From Halioglobus japonicus (GTDB lineage Bacteria > Pseudomonadota > Gammaproteobacteria > Pseudomonadales > Halieaceae), in contig CACSIL010000045.1 of the NCBI GenBank assembly GCA_902705825.1, positions 311,224 through 375,223 on the forward strand: a stretch of DNA of 64,000 nt. Reading direction: 5' to 3'. The notes beneath the pieces were generated by a model. That model was not told the origin of the DNA, searched no databases, and saw nothing but the letters and a program-made list of their open reading frames with translations. The translations under genes were made by a program, and so were the position numbers. Below are positions 44,640 through 53,765 of this stretch, piece after piece (the first letter of the stretch is position 1; the number at the start of each line of letters is the position of its first letter).

Positions 44640-45554
44640 ATGAACATGGCAGTTCGAAAAGTATGGTCAGCGTACTACGATGAGTTCGGCGCGTATTTCA
44701 GCCCCCGAAAAATTCGCCCGGGGTGCGAACCCATGATGCGCACGCGTAGCGATGCAGAAGGCGCCATCGTATTAGTGCACGGCTTGAGCGACTCACCGCG
44801 TTACATGTGGGACCTGGAAGAATTTTTCTATTCTGAACTGCGCTACAACACCTTCCTGCCCCTGCTCCATTGTCACGGCCTGAAAAAACCGGCGGGCATG
44901 GAAGACGTCGAGTTGGAAGAATGGAAAGGCAACGTCGCCTTCGCCGTGGAGAGTGCCTACAAGAAAACACCACATAACGTGTCGGTAGGCGGCCTCTCCA
45001 CTGGCGGCGCACTCAGCTATCACGCAGCGTGTACATCACCGAAGGTAACGGGCGATGTGTTTCTCTTTTCCGCAGCCCTGGAACTGCTGGCCTGGCGGTC
45101 GGGCCTGCTGGGTAAGGTTGTGCCCTATCTATTGTCTTCGCGTGGTCTCAACGACTTTCTGGATGCGCGCGATCGCGACAAGCCGCTGATCGGCGATAAC
45201 CCCTTCAAGTATGACTATGTCGACAAAGATGGCGCGCGAGAACTCGCGCGGTTAATAAAGGAATTGAAGGTGATCACCTCAGGCTTCAGTCGTAAAGCCC
45301 CCTTTCCCAAGCGTGTATTTGCCGCGCACTCTCATTGCGACGACACAGCCAGTATCGCCGGTATAAAAAACTTACAAAAACGCTGTATGGCGCAGAACTT
45401 TTGCTCTTTCTATATCCCGGCGGTGTTTGAGGTAGCCCACGGCGGATTGCCTCTCAAAACCCCGATCGAGGGGTTTAGCGGCAATGTATGCACACACGAA
45501 AACCAGCGCTATGACGCAATGACTCACAAGATCGCCCAGTTTGTTGCGCAATAG
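44640..45554 (+). CDS. Alpha/beta hydrolase (monoacylglycerol lipase/carboxylesterase-like)
   Basis: A 304-residue hydrolase. The strand and oxyanion motif VLVHGLSDSPRY are near 44-55, the nucleophile in GGLSTGGALSY near 117-127, an acidic residue in the HSHCDDTAS region near 223-231, and the catalytic His in FEVAHGGL near 261-268. No signal peptide. GGAGAGGC precedes two close ATG codons, 44640 and 44646. It follows the propeller gene by 142 bases; a link is not shown. Confidence 0.82.
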   Translation: MNMAVRKVWSAYYDEFGAYFSPRKIRPGCEPMMRTRSDAEGAIVLVHGLSDSPRYMWDLEEFFYSELRYNTFLPLLHCHGLKKPAGMEDVELEEWKGNVAFAVESAYKKTPHNVSVGGLSTGGALSYHAACTSPKVTGDVFLFSAALELLAWRSGLLGKVVPYLLSSRGLNDFLDARDRDKPLIGDNPFKYDYVDKDGARELARLIKELKVITSGFSRKAPFPKRVFAAHSHCDDTASIAGIKNLQKRCMAQNFCSFYIPAVFEVAHGGLPLKTPIEGFSGNVCTHENQRYDAMTHKIAQFVAQ

Positions 45555-45883
45555 CCAATAAGGGATATGACCACACCACAAACCGTCTAGCATGAGTAGC
45601 AGTAAACGTATTACGCCCCACAGCAGGCGCAGAATTCCAATACTCAGTGCCCACCTGGAGCACGCAAATCTGATCTCAAGCTGTATATTTAGCCAAAACC
45701 TATTAAACCGATTGTATTAAATGATTTTTACAATGATGGCGGCAAAACTATAGTCATTGCCAACGGGATAACCAGTCTGGTTTCAAGGTGATCTCATTCG
45801 TTAGAACAGACGTACCTAAACTTGATCCGTAACTCAGTGTTTACATTTGGCTGCAGTGCAGCCGGAGCAAAGGGAGAGTCAAC
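45555..45883. other. Upstream region of the exported catalase-peroxidase gene
   Basis: Over 300 bases without a gene. A 13-base palindrome AACCAG-T-CTGGTT lies at 45770-45782, about 100 bases before katG. A typical OxyR tetra-motif is not seen. GGGAGAG precedes the ATG. Promoter boxes are not assigned. Confidence 0.45.
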
Positions 45884-48175
45884 ATGAAACAACGTAATAA
45901 GATCCTGTCAACGGCTATAGCAGGTGTCCTGACACTGTCTATAGTCCCCGCCTCTGCAATTGGCGATACTTCAACGGCGACCACCAAGCCAGCCGGAGCC
46001 TCCGGTAGCGACATCGCTGCAGACGGCCAGCCGAGGAGCAATCAGTTCTGGTGGCCCGATCAACTGGAATTGTCGCCATTGAGGGACCATGACCCGCGCT
46101 CGAACCCGCTGGGTGAAGATTTTGACTACGGTGCTGCCTTCAATTCGCTCGATCTCGATGCTGTCAAAAGTGACATCAACACCTTGCTGACGACTTCACA
46201 GGACTGGTGGCCAGCCGATTACGGCAACTACGGCCCGTTTTTCATTCGCATGGCATGGCATAGCTCCGGTACCTACCGCACATTGGATGGTCGTGGCGGC
46301 GCTGACGGCGGCCAGATGCGCTTCGACCCACTGAACAGCTGGCCCGATAATGCCAGCCTCGATAAAGCGAGGCGATTACTGTGGCCCGTGAAACAAAAAT
46401 ACGGTGCCAGTCTTTCCTGGGCTGACTTGATGGTTCTGGCCGGCAATGTCTCACTGGAAAATATGGGCTTTGAAACCTATGGTTTTGCAGGAGGACGGAA
46501 CGACGACTGGGAACCCGATATTGTTTACTGGGGGCCGGAAGTGAAAATGTTGGCCAGTGACCGTGAGGGCAAAGACGGCACACTCGAGCGCCCACTAGGT
46601 GCTACGCATATGGGCCTGATCTACGTGAACCCGGAAGGCCCGATGGGCAAGCCTGACCCTGTCGGTTCGGCTAAAAACATTCGCGTGGCGTTCGACCGCA
46701 TGGCGATGAACGATGAGGAAACGGTAGCTTTGATTGCCGGTGGGCATACCTTCGGCAAAATGCACGGGGCGCACAAACCCGCCGATTGTGTCGGGCCTGA
46801 GCCCGCCGCCGCCAGTATCGAAGAGCAGGGCCTCGGCTGGAAAAACAAGTGTGGCAAAGGACACTCTGAGGACACCGTCACCAGTGGCCTGGAAGGCGCC
46901 TGGACTCAGGCACCTACACAGTGGACAACGCTGTACCTGCAAAACCTGCTGGGCCTGGAATGGGAGCAAACGCGCAGCCCCGCCGGTGCGATTCAGTGGA
47001 AGCCCACGGATGAATCGTTGAATAACGCGGTACCGGATGCCCACGTAGAGGGAAAATTCCATGCCCCGGTGATGACAACGGCGGATTTGGCACTCAAGTT
47101 TGACCCGCAATACAAAGCGATAGCCGAACGCTTTCTCGCCAATCCACAGGAGTACCAGTTGGCCTTTGCCAAGGCGTGGTACAAGCTTACCCATCGGGAC
47201 ATGGGCCCAAGCGTTCGATTCCTGGGAGACGCAGTGCCCGATGAGGAACAAATCTGGCAGGACCCCATCCCGGCAGTGGATTACCAACTGGTCGATGCGA
47301 GCGATATCAAGGCCCTGAAGCAGGACATGCTTGATTCAGGTTTGACCGTGCCGGAACTGGTGCGCACCGCATGGGCATCTGCCGCAAGCTTCCGCGGCAG
47401 CGACATGCGCGGTGGTGCCAACGGCGCACGTATTGCCCTTGCACCGCAGAAAGACTGGGCAGTCAACAACCCGGCCGAACTGGCCCGTGTCCTGGCCAAA
47501 CTGGAGGAGATTCAGGGCGCGTTCAACGATTCCAACTCGCAGGGCAGCAAGATTTCAATGGCTGACATGATTGTGTTGGGCGGAGCCGCTGCCATCGAGC
47601 AGGCAGCGAGAGCGGGCGGTGTTGAGATCGCAGTACCCTTCTCACCCGGTCGAACCGATGCGAGCCAGGCGCAAACTGATGTCGCCTCATTCGCATTGCT
47701 CGAACCCACAGCAGATGCTTTTCGCAACTACTTTGACAGTGAAAAGAGCTATCGCTCACCCACGGAGATGTTAGTCGACAAAGCTGACCAGCTCGACCTG
47801 TCAGTGCCCGAGATGACGGTACTCATCGGTGGCATGCGCTCGCTTGATAGCAACGCGGGTGGATCCGACCACGGTGTCCTCACGGACAAGCCGGGCACCT
47901 TGACCAACGACTTCTTCGTCAACCTGCTGGATATGTCCACTCGGTGGCAAAAAGCAGACGAGGTTGGTGTGTTCGAAGGACTCAATCGCGAGACGGGCGA
48001 AGTGGAGTACACCGCAACATCGGTTGACTTGATCTTCGGTTCAAACTCCGAGCTGCGAGCGATCGCTGAAGTGTATGCCTACGATGACTCACAGCAACGC
48101 TTCGTCGCCGACTTTGTTAAAGCATGGGCCAAGGTAATGCAACTCGATCGATTCGACCTGCGCGGCAAACGCTAG
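45884..48175 (+). CDS. katG: Catalase-peroxidase with signal peptide (exported KatG)
   Basis: Bifunctional heme enzyme removing hydrogen peroxide. The 763 residues exceed cytosolic KatG by about 30 because of a Sec-type signal ending near SIVPASAIG (residues 19-27). The distal site is [11 protein letters not shown] near 116-126 (Arg, Trp, His), the Tyr of the Met-Tyr-Trp adduct in GLIYVNPEG near 244-252, and the proximal His in [13 protein letters not shown] near 285-297. The inactive C-terminal repeat domain is complete. Exported forms (KatP, KatG2-like) protect the periplasm. A terminator-like stem follows. Confidence 0.96.
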   Translation: MKQRNKILSTAIAGVLTLSIVPASAIGDTSTATTKPAGASGSDIAADGQPRSNQFWWPDQLELSPLRDHDPRSNPLGEDFDYGAAFNSLDLDAVKSDINTLLTTSQDWWPADYGNYGPFFIRMAWHSSGTYRTLDGRGGADGGQMRFDPLNSWPDNASLDKARRLLWPVKQKYGASLSWADLMVLAGNVSLENMGFETYGFAGGRNDDWEPDIVYWGPEVKMLASDREGKDGTLERPLGATHMGLIYVNPEGPMGKPDPVGSAKNIRVAFDRMAMNDEETVALIAGGHTFGKMHGAHKPADCVGPEPAAASIEEQGLGWKNKCGKGHSEDTVTSGLEGAWTQAPTQWTTLYLQNLLGLEWEQTRSPAGAIQWKPTDESLNNAVPDAHVEGKFHAPVMTTADLALKFDPQYKAIAERFLANPQEYQLAFAKAWYKLTHRDMGPSVRFLGDAVPDEEQIWQDPIPAVDYQLVDASDIKALKQDMLDSGLTVPELVRTAWASAASFRGSDMRGGANGARIALAPQKDWAVNNPAELARVLAKLEEIQGAFNDSNSQGSKISMADMIVLGGAAAIEQAARAGGVEIAVPFSPGRTDASQAQTDVASFALLEPTADAFRNYFDSEKSYRSPTEMLVDKADQLDLSVPEMTVLIGGMRSLDSNAGGSDHGVLTDKPGTLTNDFFVNLLDMSTRWQKADEVGVFEGLNRETGEVEYTATSVDLIFGSNSELRAIAEVYAYDDSQQRFVADFVKAWAKVMQLDRFDLRGKR

Positions 48176-48189
48176 CAACACCCTCTCAC

Positions 48190-48217
48190 GGTTGCGGGAG
48201 TTAACCCTTCCGCAACC
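48190..48217 (+). terminator. Stem-loop after katG
   Basis: GGTTGCGG and CCGCAACC form an eight-base perfect stem (two further pairs possible) followed by pyrimidine-rich GCCCTTCCCTTCTTC rather than a pure T-run. Confidence 0.5.
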
Positions 48218-48319
48218 GCCCTTCCCTTCTTCACCACATCTATACGTAACAAGTCCAACCCGGTGTATTAGCCGGTACCGTTGGGATCACCCAAACGCCA
48301 GAAGCGTCATCCCGGTGAC

Positions 48320-49366
48320 TCAACTTGCTCCAAGCTTCTCAAGCTGCTGCTCCGCAATCGGAACGCAGAAATTGCCTATCGTGCCGAGGCCGGCGCTCTC
48401 CATAGCAACAAGTTTCTTTTCAAGAATAATGCCGTAGCGTACCAGAGCGAACAGATCATAGTAGTCGGAGTGCTCCGTAGAAAAGCCCGTTATAGCGTGC
48501 CAACTGTCATAGAGTTCGCGCAGCGAGGGCAGCCCTTCCAGACGCTCTACGCCAAGCCCAACGCTGTTAACGTAATCTATCCAGTACCACCAACTGACTT
48601 CCTGTACCGGGTCGCCAATATTGACCATCTCCCAGTCGATCACCGCGGCGGGCTTGAGGTCCTTCCAGATGATATTTCCTACCCTGGAATCACCCCAGCA
48701 TAGGTGTTGCTCGCCCCCCTTTGGAGCATTGGCGTTGAGATACTCAACGGCGCGACCAAAGGTGGCCGGCATTCTTTTGCGGATCTCATCGGTAAACATG
48801 GCGTTGTATTTGTCCAGTTCGCACTGGGCTGGTGAATCATCTTCGTGCGACACCGGTATATCACTGACATCGACGCTCGCCAGATCAATTTGATGAATTT
48901 TCGCCAGCGCCTGCAGGCCATTGCGCCACATGGTGGCGCGCTCATTGGCAGTTAATTCTGTCACCCAGCTACCGAAGGCATACGGGGGATTGTCTGTCGG
49001 CACCTGGCCATCGACAAATCCCATGATATAGAACGGGCTTCCCAGCAGGCTGGCATCTTCTTCCAGACCGAGCAGTGGCGGAACCGGAATCCCATTCTGC
49101 CCGGCCATGTGCATCATGCGGTATTGCAGTGCGATGTCGTGTTCATCGAACACCTGGCTGTTTGGGGGCTCCATCCTACAGATGAGGCCCAAGGGCTCAC
49201 CGTGGTGTTGCGCACGTAGAATCAGAGTGACACTACTCTCACCGCTTTCTTCAGGAAAGTTTAAATCGCCCAGCACCAAGTCGCTGGCATTATCAAGGTG
49301 CGTGCGCAACCAACTTTCGAGCTTCAGGCGTATCGCTTCCAAATCACCCAAATCGTGTTTAGCCAT
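48320..49366 (-). CDS. Aminoglycoside-phosphotransferase-fold kinase (acyl-CoA metabolism type)
   Basis: A 348-residue APH/choline-kinase-fold protein of the ACAD10/11-like type, often beside acyl-CoA dehydrogenase or lipid and steroid degradation genes. The catalytic loop LCWGDSRVGNIIW near 223-235 (His of HGD replaced by Trp) and the metal Asp in AVIDWEMVNIGDP near 242-254 are visible. ATG 49366 is chosen over the longer frame to 49435, with GGGAGA eight to nine bases upstream. It follows the next gene by 26 bases in an operon. Substrate unknown. Confidence 0.85.
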   Translation of the reverse strand: MAKHDLGDLEAIRLKLESWLRTHLDNASDLVLGDLNFPEESGESSVTLILRAQHHGEPLGLICRMEPPNSQVFDEHDIALQYRMMHMAGQNGIPVPPLLGLEEDASLLGSPFYIMGFVDGQVPTDNPPYAFGSWVTELTANERATMWRNGLQALAKIHQIDLASVDVSDIPVSHEDDSPAQCELDKYNAMFTDEIRKRMPATFGRAVEYLNANAPKGGEQHLCWGDSRVGNIIWKDLKPAAVIDWEMVNIGDPVQEVSWWYWIDYVNSVGLGVERLEGLPSLRELYDSWHAITGFSTEHSDYYDLFALVRYGIILEKKLVAMESAGLGTIGNFCVPIAEQQLEKLGAS

Positions 49367-49392
49367 CGTATTGTTTCTCCCAGTCCTGTGCG

Positions 49393-50550
49393 CTAGATAA
49401 ACTCTGCTTCTTTGAGCAGACCATGATCTTCCCATACGCCGTTAATGACTGTCTGTATATTGGCATAACCCACAGCATCACCGTCCGTCACTTTGACAAT
49501 ACAATCGCGTATTTGATGGAGCCTCTTAAGCGCTTCAATGTCCGTACAATCGTCAAAACGCTCTCCTTCTAGATTCAGTTCTCCGCGCCACTGACCATGA
49601 TGGTGGCCATCGAACCCGAAATACATACCGGCCCCCAGATGAACCCCCGTATCAGATACCACTTCAAGGTTAAGCGTTCTTTTCTCTTTGGATTTCAGCG
49701 TGAGATGAATATCACCTCCCAGCAGACGACGGGTATCCGGGTGATAGTTCAGATCCGACTCGATATCAGCAAACTCGTCGCGACTGCCATCGGCGTGCTC
49801 AATTCCACCCTGGATTATTTTGGCAACGCCCGGGATCGGGATATTCAGGTAAAAATGGTGAATGCCGTAAACGCTGCCATCAGGTCGCACCAGACGCATG
49901 GGGCTCCAGTGGAAATTCATCGGAAACTTGGTACTGTCCAGACCCGGCTGGATGTCTGTTGGCGTTTCACCGACGCCATAGCGCACACCCCATGAGTGGT
50001 CTCGCGTGCAGAAAAAGGTATCGGGCGTAACATCGTGAGTCTTGCCGTCAACTTTTATCCAACCGGAGGCCACACCCACTTGGTGGTATCGCACCAGGTC
50101 TGTATCAACGCGGTAAGCACCCAACTGCCGCCGGAACTCATGCTCTTCGAGAAAAGGTGGTATATCCTCGCATTGGAGCATCACATCGAAGGAAATCGGC
50201 TGCACGTCATTTTCCTCCAGCCTCACGCGTATCCGCTTCAAGGGTTCCACAATTTCATAGTGCAAAGGTCCGACACTGTAGGTATCCGTATCGGGCGACA
50301 GTTGTCGGCTCCCTCGCACCGTTATCTGTTCAACCCCTCGGGAGACAGCACCATATGCATCCATAACATTCCGATTAATGTATTTGCCAAGACCAAAGCC
50401 CAGGGAAATACTGCCGTCTTTGGCTGCGACACACAGGCAAATTTTTTCCGTCCAGCTGCGGTCAGACTGCTGTACGGAGGCAAACGTCTCAGCAATTTGA
50501 TGGTTCATGTATTCATCCATTGGAACCAGTACAGAATCGATTCTTGCCAT
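49393..50550 (-). CDS. Uncharacterised beta-rich protein (DUF7064/7065-like)
   Basis: A 385-residue cytoplasmic protein. It begins MARIDSVLVPMDEYMNHQ and shows a lipocalin-like double-domain layout: SISLGFGLGKYINRN near 46-60, then TFFCTRDHSWGVRYG near 178-192 and a final FDGHHHGQWRGE region near 334-345. Similar proteins sit with ACAD-type phosphotransferases in lipid-degrading gammaproteobacteria; the name is by recollection and uncertain. AGGAGT precedes the ATG. It is first in a two-gene operon with the phosphotransferase. Confidence 0.65.
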   Translation of the reverse strand: MARIDSVLVPMDEYMNHQIAETFASVQQSDRSWTEKICLCVAAKDGSISLGFGLGKYINRNVMDAYGAVSRGVEQITVRGSRQLSPDTDTYSVGPLHYEIVEPLKRIRVRLEENDVQPISFDVMLQCEDIPPFLEEHEFRRQLGAYRVDTDLVRYHQVGVASGWIKVDGKTHDVTPDTFFCTRDHSWGVRYGVGETPTDIQPGLDSTKFPMNFHWSPMRLVRPDGSVYGIHHFYLNIPIPGVAKIIQGGIEHADGSRDEFADIESDLNYHPDTRRLLGGDIHLTLKSKEKRTLNLEVVSDTGVHLGAGMYFGFDGHHHGQWRGELNLEGERFDDCTDIEALKRLHQIRDCIVKVTDGDAVGYANIQTVINGVWEDHGLLKEAEFI

Positions 50551-50815
50551 GGGTACTCCTGTTATTCTGGGCAAATTATTAGCAACCTGACTTTACCTGC
50601 AATCTGCAGAATATGCGTCTTGCATACATCGTATTGCGTTTTTGTATTACAGGAAACCCACAAGTACCGTACTCACCAGCAACTCGGTTTTTAATGGAAA
50701 ATTCGGGGGTGTCATCGAGCCGGGCAGAACCGACAATCCGCTCGCAATACAGTATTTATCCGTCCTATACTTAGCCTTGCCCTTTTTCACCGTCACTTCC
50801 ATGAGGGAAATTTTT
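50551..50815. other. Divergent intergenic region
   Basis: Between the uncharacterised gene and the serine hydrolase gene. The plus frame is open from 50642, but the codons before 50816 look non-coding. GAGGGA (50803-50808) is the ribosome-binding site of the downstream gene. No promoter is assigned. Confidence 0.4.
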
Positions 50816-52453
50816 GTGAAGATCACCGCTGACCTGTCCCCTACTCAACATCTCACACCGAGCCGGTTGTTCCGGTTGGCCGCCGGTGCTGTCGGCCTGG
50901 CTGCGCTACTTGGCGCTGCGGCCTGTAACAGTACCTCCAGAGCGGGGACTCCAGACAGTGACTCAAACGATGCCAACCCCAATGGCGAGCCGCCGCCTGT
51001 CTTCGCAGCCTGGCAAGTTCCTCCCGAGCGAATCGACACGGCGATCGAGGCACTGCCCGACATTGTAAACAGGGCAATGGGCGACACAGGTATTCCCGGT
51101 ATGGCCGTTGCTGTGGTGCATAATGGCAATATCGTGTTCGCCGAAGGTTTCGGCACCACCGACCTGAACACCGGAGCGCCCGTCAACGCCGACACGGCTT
51201 TTCAGCTGGCCTCTCTATCGAAGTCGATAAGCGCCTCAGTCATCAGCGCAAAAGTCACCAAGGGCACGATCGCCTGGGATGACCCTATCGTCGAGCATCT
51301 CCCCGGCTTCCAACTGGCTGACCCCTATGTCACCGCCCATGTCAGCTATGCCGACATGTACTCACACCGCAGCGGATTACCCGGTCATATCGGCGACACC
51401 CTCGAGGACCTCGGCTACGACCGCGACTACATCCTCGATCACCTTCAGTACGCGCCAATTACCGAATTCCGTGCCAAAAACGAGTATACGAACTTTGGTA
51501 TCACGGCCGCAGCACAGGCTGTTGCGAACGCTAGCGGAATGTCCTGGGATGACCTCTCCCGCACAGTGCTTTACAAGCCGCTCGGCATGACCCGCACGAC
51601 ATCGAGCTATCAGGAGTTTCTCACTCAGCACAACCGCGCGTTATTGCATGTTCCCACCGAAAACGGCTGGCAGACACGTCACACCCGCGATGCCGATGCC
51701 CAATCCCCCGCTGGTGGTGTCAGTTCGACAGCGAACGACTTCGCCACGTGGATGAACTTCATCCTCGCCGGTGGCAAGCACGATGGCGATCAGCTCATCA
51801 ACTCCGCAACCCTGGCCACGATGCTATCGCCACACTCCAGCAAGCAGCCCCCTGGCTCCCTGGACTCCCGTGCGGGTACCGACAATCTCGGCTTCAATGG
51901 CAGCGTTAACTCCACCGCTCGCCAGACATTCAATCACTCGGGGGCGTTCAATATGGGCACGGGCACAACCTACACGTTGGTGCCGGCGGAGAACCTCGGC
52001 ATCGTAGTTCTCACCAACGGTTTCCCCCTTGGTGCAGCGGAGGCCATCGCAGCCGAGTTCCTCGACCTCGCGCTTGTCGGCGCAAACACGCAGCCATGGC
52101 TGAAGATGTATAGAGAAGCGTTCAAGAACGTTACTGCCATCCCGGGCGCCATCACAGAGCCCGCTCCACTGAACCCGGTCCCTGCCAAGGCCCTTTCGAG
52201 CTATACCGGTCAGTGGTCAAACAACTTTGTAGGGCGCGCCAATGTGACCGTTAAAGGCGACGCACTCGTTCTTGAGATAGGACCGAACGGCGAAACCTAT
52301 CCTGTCACACATTGGGACGGCGACAAGTTCTTCTGGACTGCTCCGGGTGAGAACGGTGGCGAACCCACTTTCATCACATTCGATCTGGTAGCAGACACCA
52401 TGACGATTGCCTCACTAAACCAAACCCCACCGCTGGGCGTCTTTACCCGCTGA
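50816..52453 (+). CDS. Beta-lactamase-fold serine hydrolase lipoprotein
   Basis: Class C beta-lactamase/D-aminopeptidase-like serine hydrolase of 545 residues. I choose GTG 50816, seven bases after GAGGGA; ATG 50801 is possible. A signal peptide ends in lipobox LGAAACNS near 36-43. The nucleophile motif SxxK is SLSK near 137-140, YTN near 226-228 replaces YxN, and HSG near 373-375 serves as the third motif. A C-terminal beta domain (about 455-545) is of the kind found in esterase and peptidase relatives. Role may be esterase or peptidase; antibiotic resistance should not be assumed. Confidence 0.88.
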   Translation: MKITADLSPTQHLTPSRLFRLAAGAVGLAALLGAAACNSTSRAGTPDSDSNDANPNGEPPPVFAAWQVPPERIDTAIEALPDIVNRAMGDTGIPGMAVAVVHNGNIVFAEGFGTTDLNTGAPVNADTAFQLASLSKSISASVISAKVTKGTIAWDDPIVEHLPGFQLADPYVTAHVSYADMYSHRSGLPGHIGDTLEDLGYDRDYILDHLQYAPITEFRAKNEYTNFGITAAAQAVANASGMSWDDLSRTVLYKPLGMTRTTSSYQEFLTQHNRALLHVPTENGWQTRHTRDADAQSPAGGVSSTANDFATWMNFILAGGKHDGDQLINSATLATMLSPHSSKQPPGSLDSRAGTDNLGFNGSVNSTARQTFNHSGAFNMGTGTTYTLVPAENLGIVVLTNGFPLGAAEAIAAEFLDLALVGANTQPWLKMYREAFKNVTAIPGAITEPAPLNPVPAKALSSYTGQWSNNFVGRANVTVKGDALVLEIGPNGETYPVTHWDGDKFFWTAPGENGGEPTFITFDLVADTMTIASLNQTPPLGVFTR

Positions 52454-52553
52454 TCAGAACAAGGGGTCAGAGTACTTGAAAGGACAAATCTAATCGGAGT
52501 CGAAACTCCCAATCCTGACAATACCATTCTGACATGGACGCCAGGCAATGATC

Positions 52554-52568
52554 GGTGGATGATCCACC
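52554..52568. repeat. 15-base palindrome downstream of tRNA-Cys
   Basis: GGTGGAT-G-ATCCACC lies about 25 bases beyond the 3' end of tRNA-Cys. No T-run, so a termination role is uncertain. Confidence 0.4.
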
Positions 52569-52592
52569 CTTGGGAATAACAGGAAAATAAAA

Positions 52593-52666
52593 TGGAGGCT
52601 CGGGTCGGAATCGAACCGGCGTACACGGAGTTGCAGTCCGCTGCATGACCACTCTGCCACCGAGCC
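52593..52666 (-). tRNA. tRNA-Cys(GCA)
   Basis: Minus-strand tRNA of 74 nucleotides with encoded CCA. The acceptor pairs GGCTCGG with CCGAGCC; the anticodon loop CTGCAAC gives GCA. It follows tRNA-Gly by 12 bases, as in the glyW-cysT pair of E. coli next to pgsA. Confidence 0.97.
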
Positions 52667-52678
52667 TACTTGAGGAGT

Positions 52679-52754
52679 TGGAGCGGGAAACCGGGTTCGA
52701 ACCGGCGACCTCAACCTTGGCAAGGTTGCGCTCTACCAACTGAGCTATTCCCGC
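52679..52754 (-). tRNA. tRNA-Gly(GCC)
   Basis: Minus-strand tRNA of 76 nucleotides with encoded CCA. The acceptor pairs GCGGGAA with TTCCCGC; the anticodon loop TTGCCAA gives GCC; the T-arm GGTTCGAACC is standard. Confidence 0.97.
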
Positions 52755-52785
52755 ACACAATGACGTTTATCCACCGTCGTGGTCG

Positions 52786-52858
52786 CCGGAACCGACGAGG
52801 CTGGACGCCTCCCCACAACCTTACCAAGGTTGCGCTCAACCAACTGAGCTATTCCCGC
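52786..52858 (-). pseudogene. Degenerate tRNA-Gly copy with GGU anticodon
   Basis: The first 43 nucleotides repeat the neighbouring tRNA-Gly almost exactly (GCGGGAATAGCTCAGTTGG onward), with one D-loop change and the anticodon GCC replaced by GGT, which would read threonine codons. After the anticodon arm similarity stops: a GAGGC/GCCTC hairpin and a GTCG/CGAC stem with a seven-base loop follow, and the acceptor 3' strand TTCCCGC and CCA are absent. It lies in the leader between pgsA and tRNA-Gly. Judged non-functional as a tRNA. Confidence 0.75.
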
Positions 52859-52973
52859 GCCTGTTGCGCTTACTCGAAAGCATCTGACGTGCTTACCTTC
52901 AAGTGGCGCTTATTGTATGCACCGAGTCTGTGGAGTCAAGCAGAATACAAGATATTTAGCGCAAGCAATTGAA

Positions 52974-53588
52974 TTAGAAAGAATTATCTTGGTCTTTAAT
53001 CACTGCCCAGGCGGCTTTGAGATAAATCATCATCGACCAGAGCGTCAGAACGGCTGCGGTATAGAGAACCACATAACACAGTATCAACTGCCAGTTGGGG
53101 TCGGAAGCGGGATTTATCGCCAGTAAACCGGTAATGGCGAGCATTTGAAAAGCTGTTTTTACCTTGCCGATATAAGACACGGCAACGGATGTACGCTGGC
53201 CCAACTCCGCCATCCACTCGCGCAGGGCTGATACCACAATCTCACGACCAACAATAACGCAGGCGGCCAGTGTGAACAGCAGTGTGTCGTGCCGCTCTAC
53301 CAGTAATACCAGCGCGACAGCCACCATTAACTTATCGGCAACAGGGTCAAGAAAAGCGCCGAATGCGGTCATTTGGCCAAGCTTGCGGGCCAGGTAGCCG
53401 TCGACCCAATCGGTCGCTGCGGCGAGCGCAAAAATAACGGCTGCCAGCGGGAAGTGGTTCTTGAGCGGTAGATAGAAGGCCACTACCAATACGGGAATCA
53501 GTAAAATCCTAAGAATCGTGAGTATATTGGGAATGGTAATTGGCAAAGATCCGAATCTCGTTTTAGTTGTATCTACGGGTTCTGACAC
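52974..53588 (-). CDS. pgsA: CDP-diacylglycerol-glycerol-3-phosphate 3-phosphatidyltransferase
   Basis: Inner-membrane enzyme making phosphatidylglycerophosphate, the committed step to phosphatidylglycerol and cardiolipin. The 204 residues carry the CDP-alcohol phosphotransferase motif, DWVDGYLARKLG near 60-71 followed by GAFLDPVADK near 77-86, and four or more hydrophobic segments. It lies between uvrC and the tRNA-Gly/Cys pair as in E. coli and Pseudomonas. Confidence 0.96.
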   Translation of the reverse strand: MSEPVDTTKTRFGSLPITIPNILTILRILLIPVLVVAFYLPLKNHFPLAAVIFALAAATDWVDGYLARKLGQMTAFGAFLDPVADKLMVAVALVLLVERHDTLLFTLAACVIVGREIVVSALREWMAELGQRTSVAVSYIGKVKTAFQMLAITGLLAINPASDPNWQLILCYVVLYTAAVLTLWSMMIYLKAAWAVIKDQDNSF

Positions 53589-53765
53589 TACTCCAGAGAC
53601 AGCGCCGCTAAGTTGGCCATTATTGCGCCTATACTACGGTATACAAGCCCGGTATTGGGTGTGCGTTACTGAATTAATGCGAGTATTTTTAAACTAGGCA
53701 CCCTTCTATAAAATTTGCAGGCATCTTGGACCGCCAAATTCTCGTTCTGAGAGGCTATCTTACCC

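Noticed and set aside
45555-45883. OxyR binding site upstream of katG
   Set aside because: An ATAG-type tetra-repeat with proper spacing could not be found; only an unrelated palindrome is present.
50816-52453. AmpC-type antibiotic resistance beta-lactamase
   Set aside because: Length, lipobox, YTN and C-terminal extra domain point to the broad serine hydrolase family; resistance cannot be inferred.
52786-52858. A functional tRNA-Thr(GGU)
   Set aside because: Acceptor 3' strand and CCA are missing and the T-arm is not standard, so it is listed as a pseudogene.
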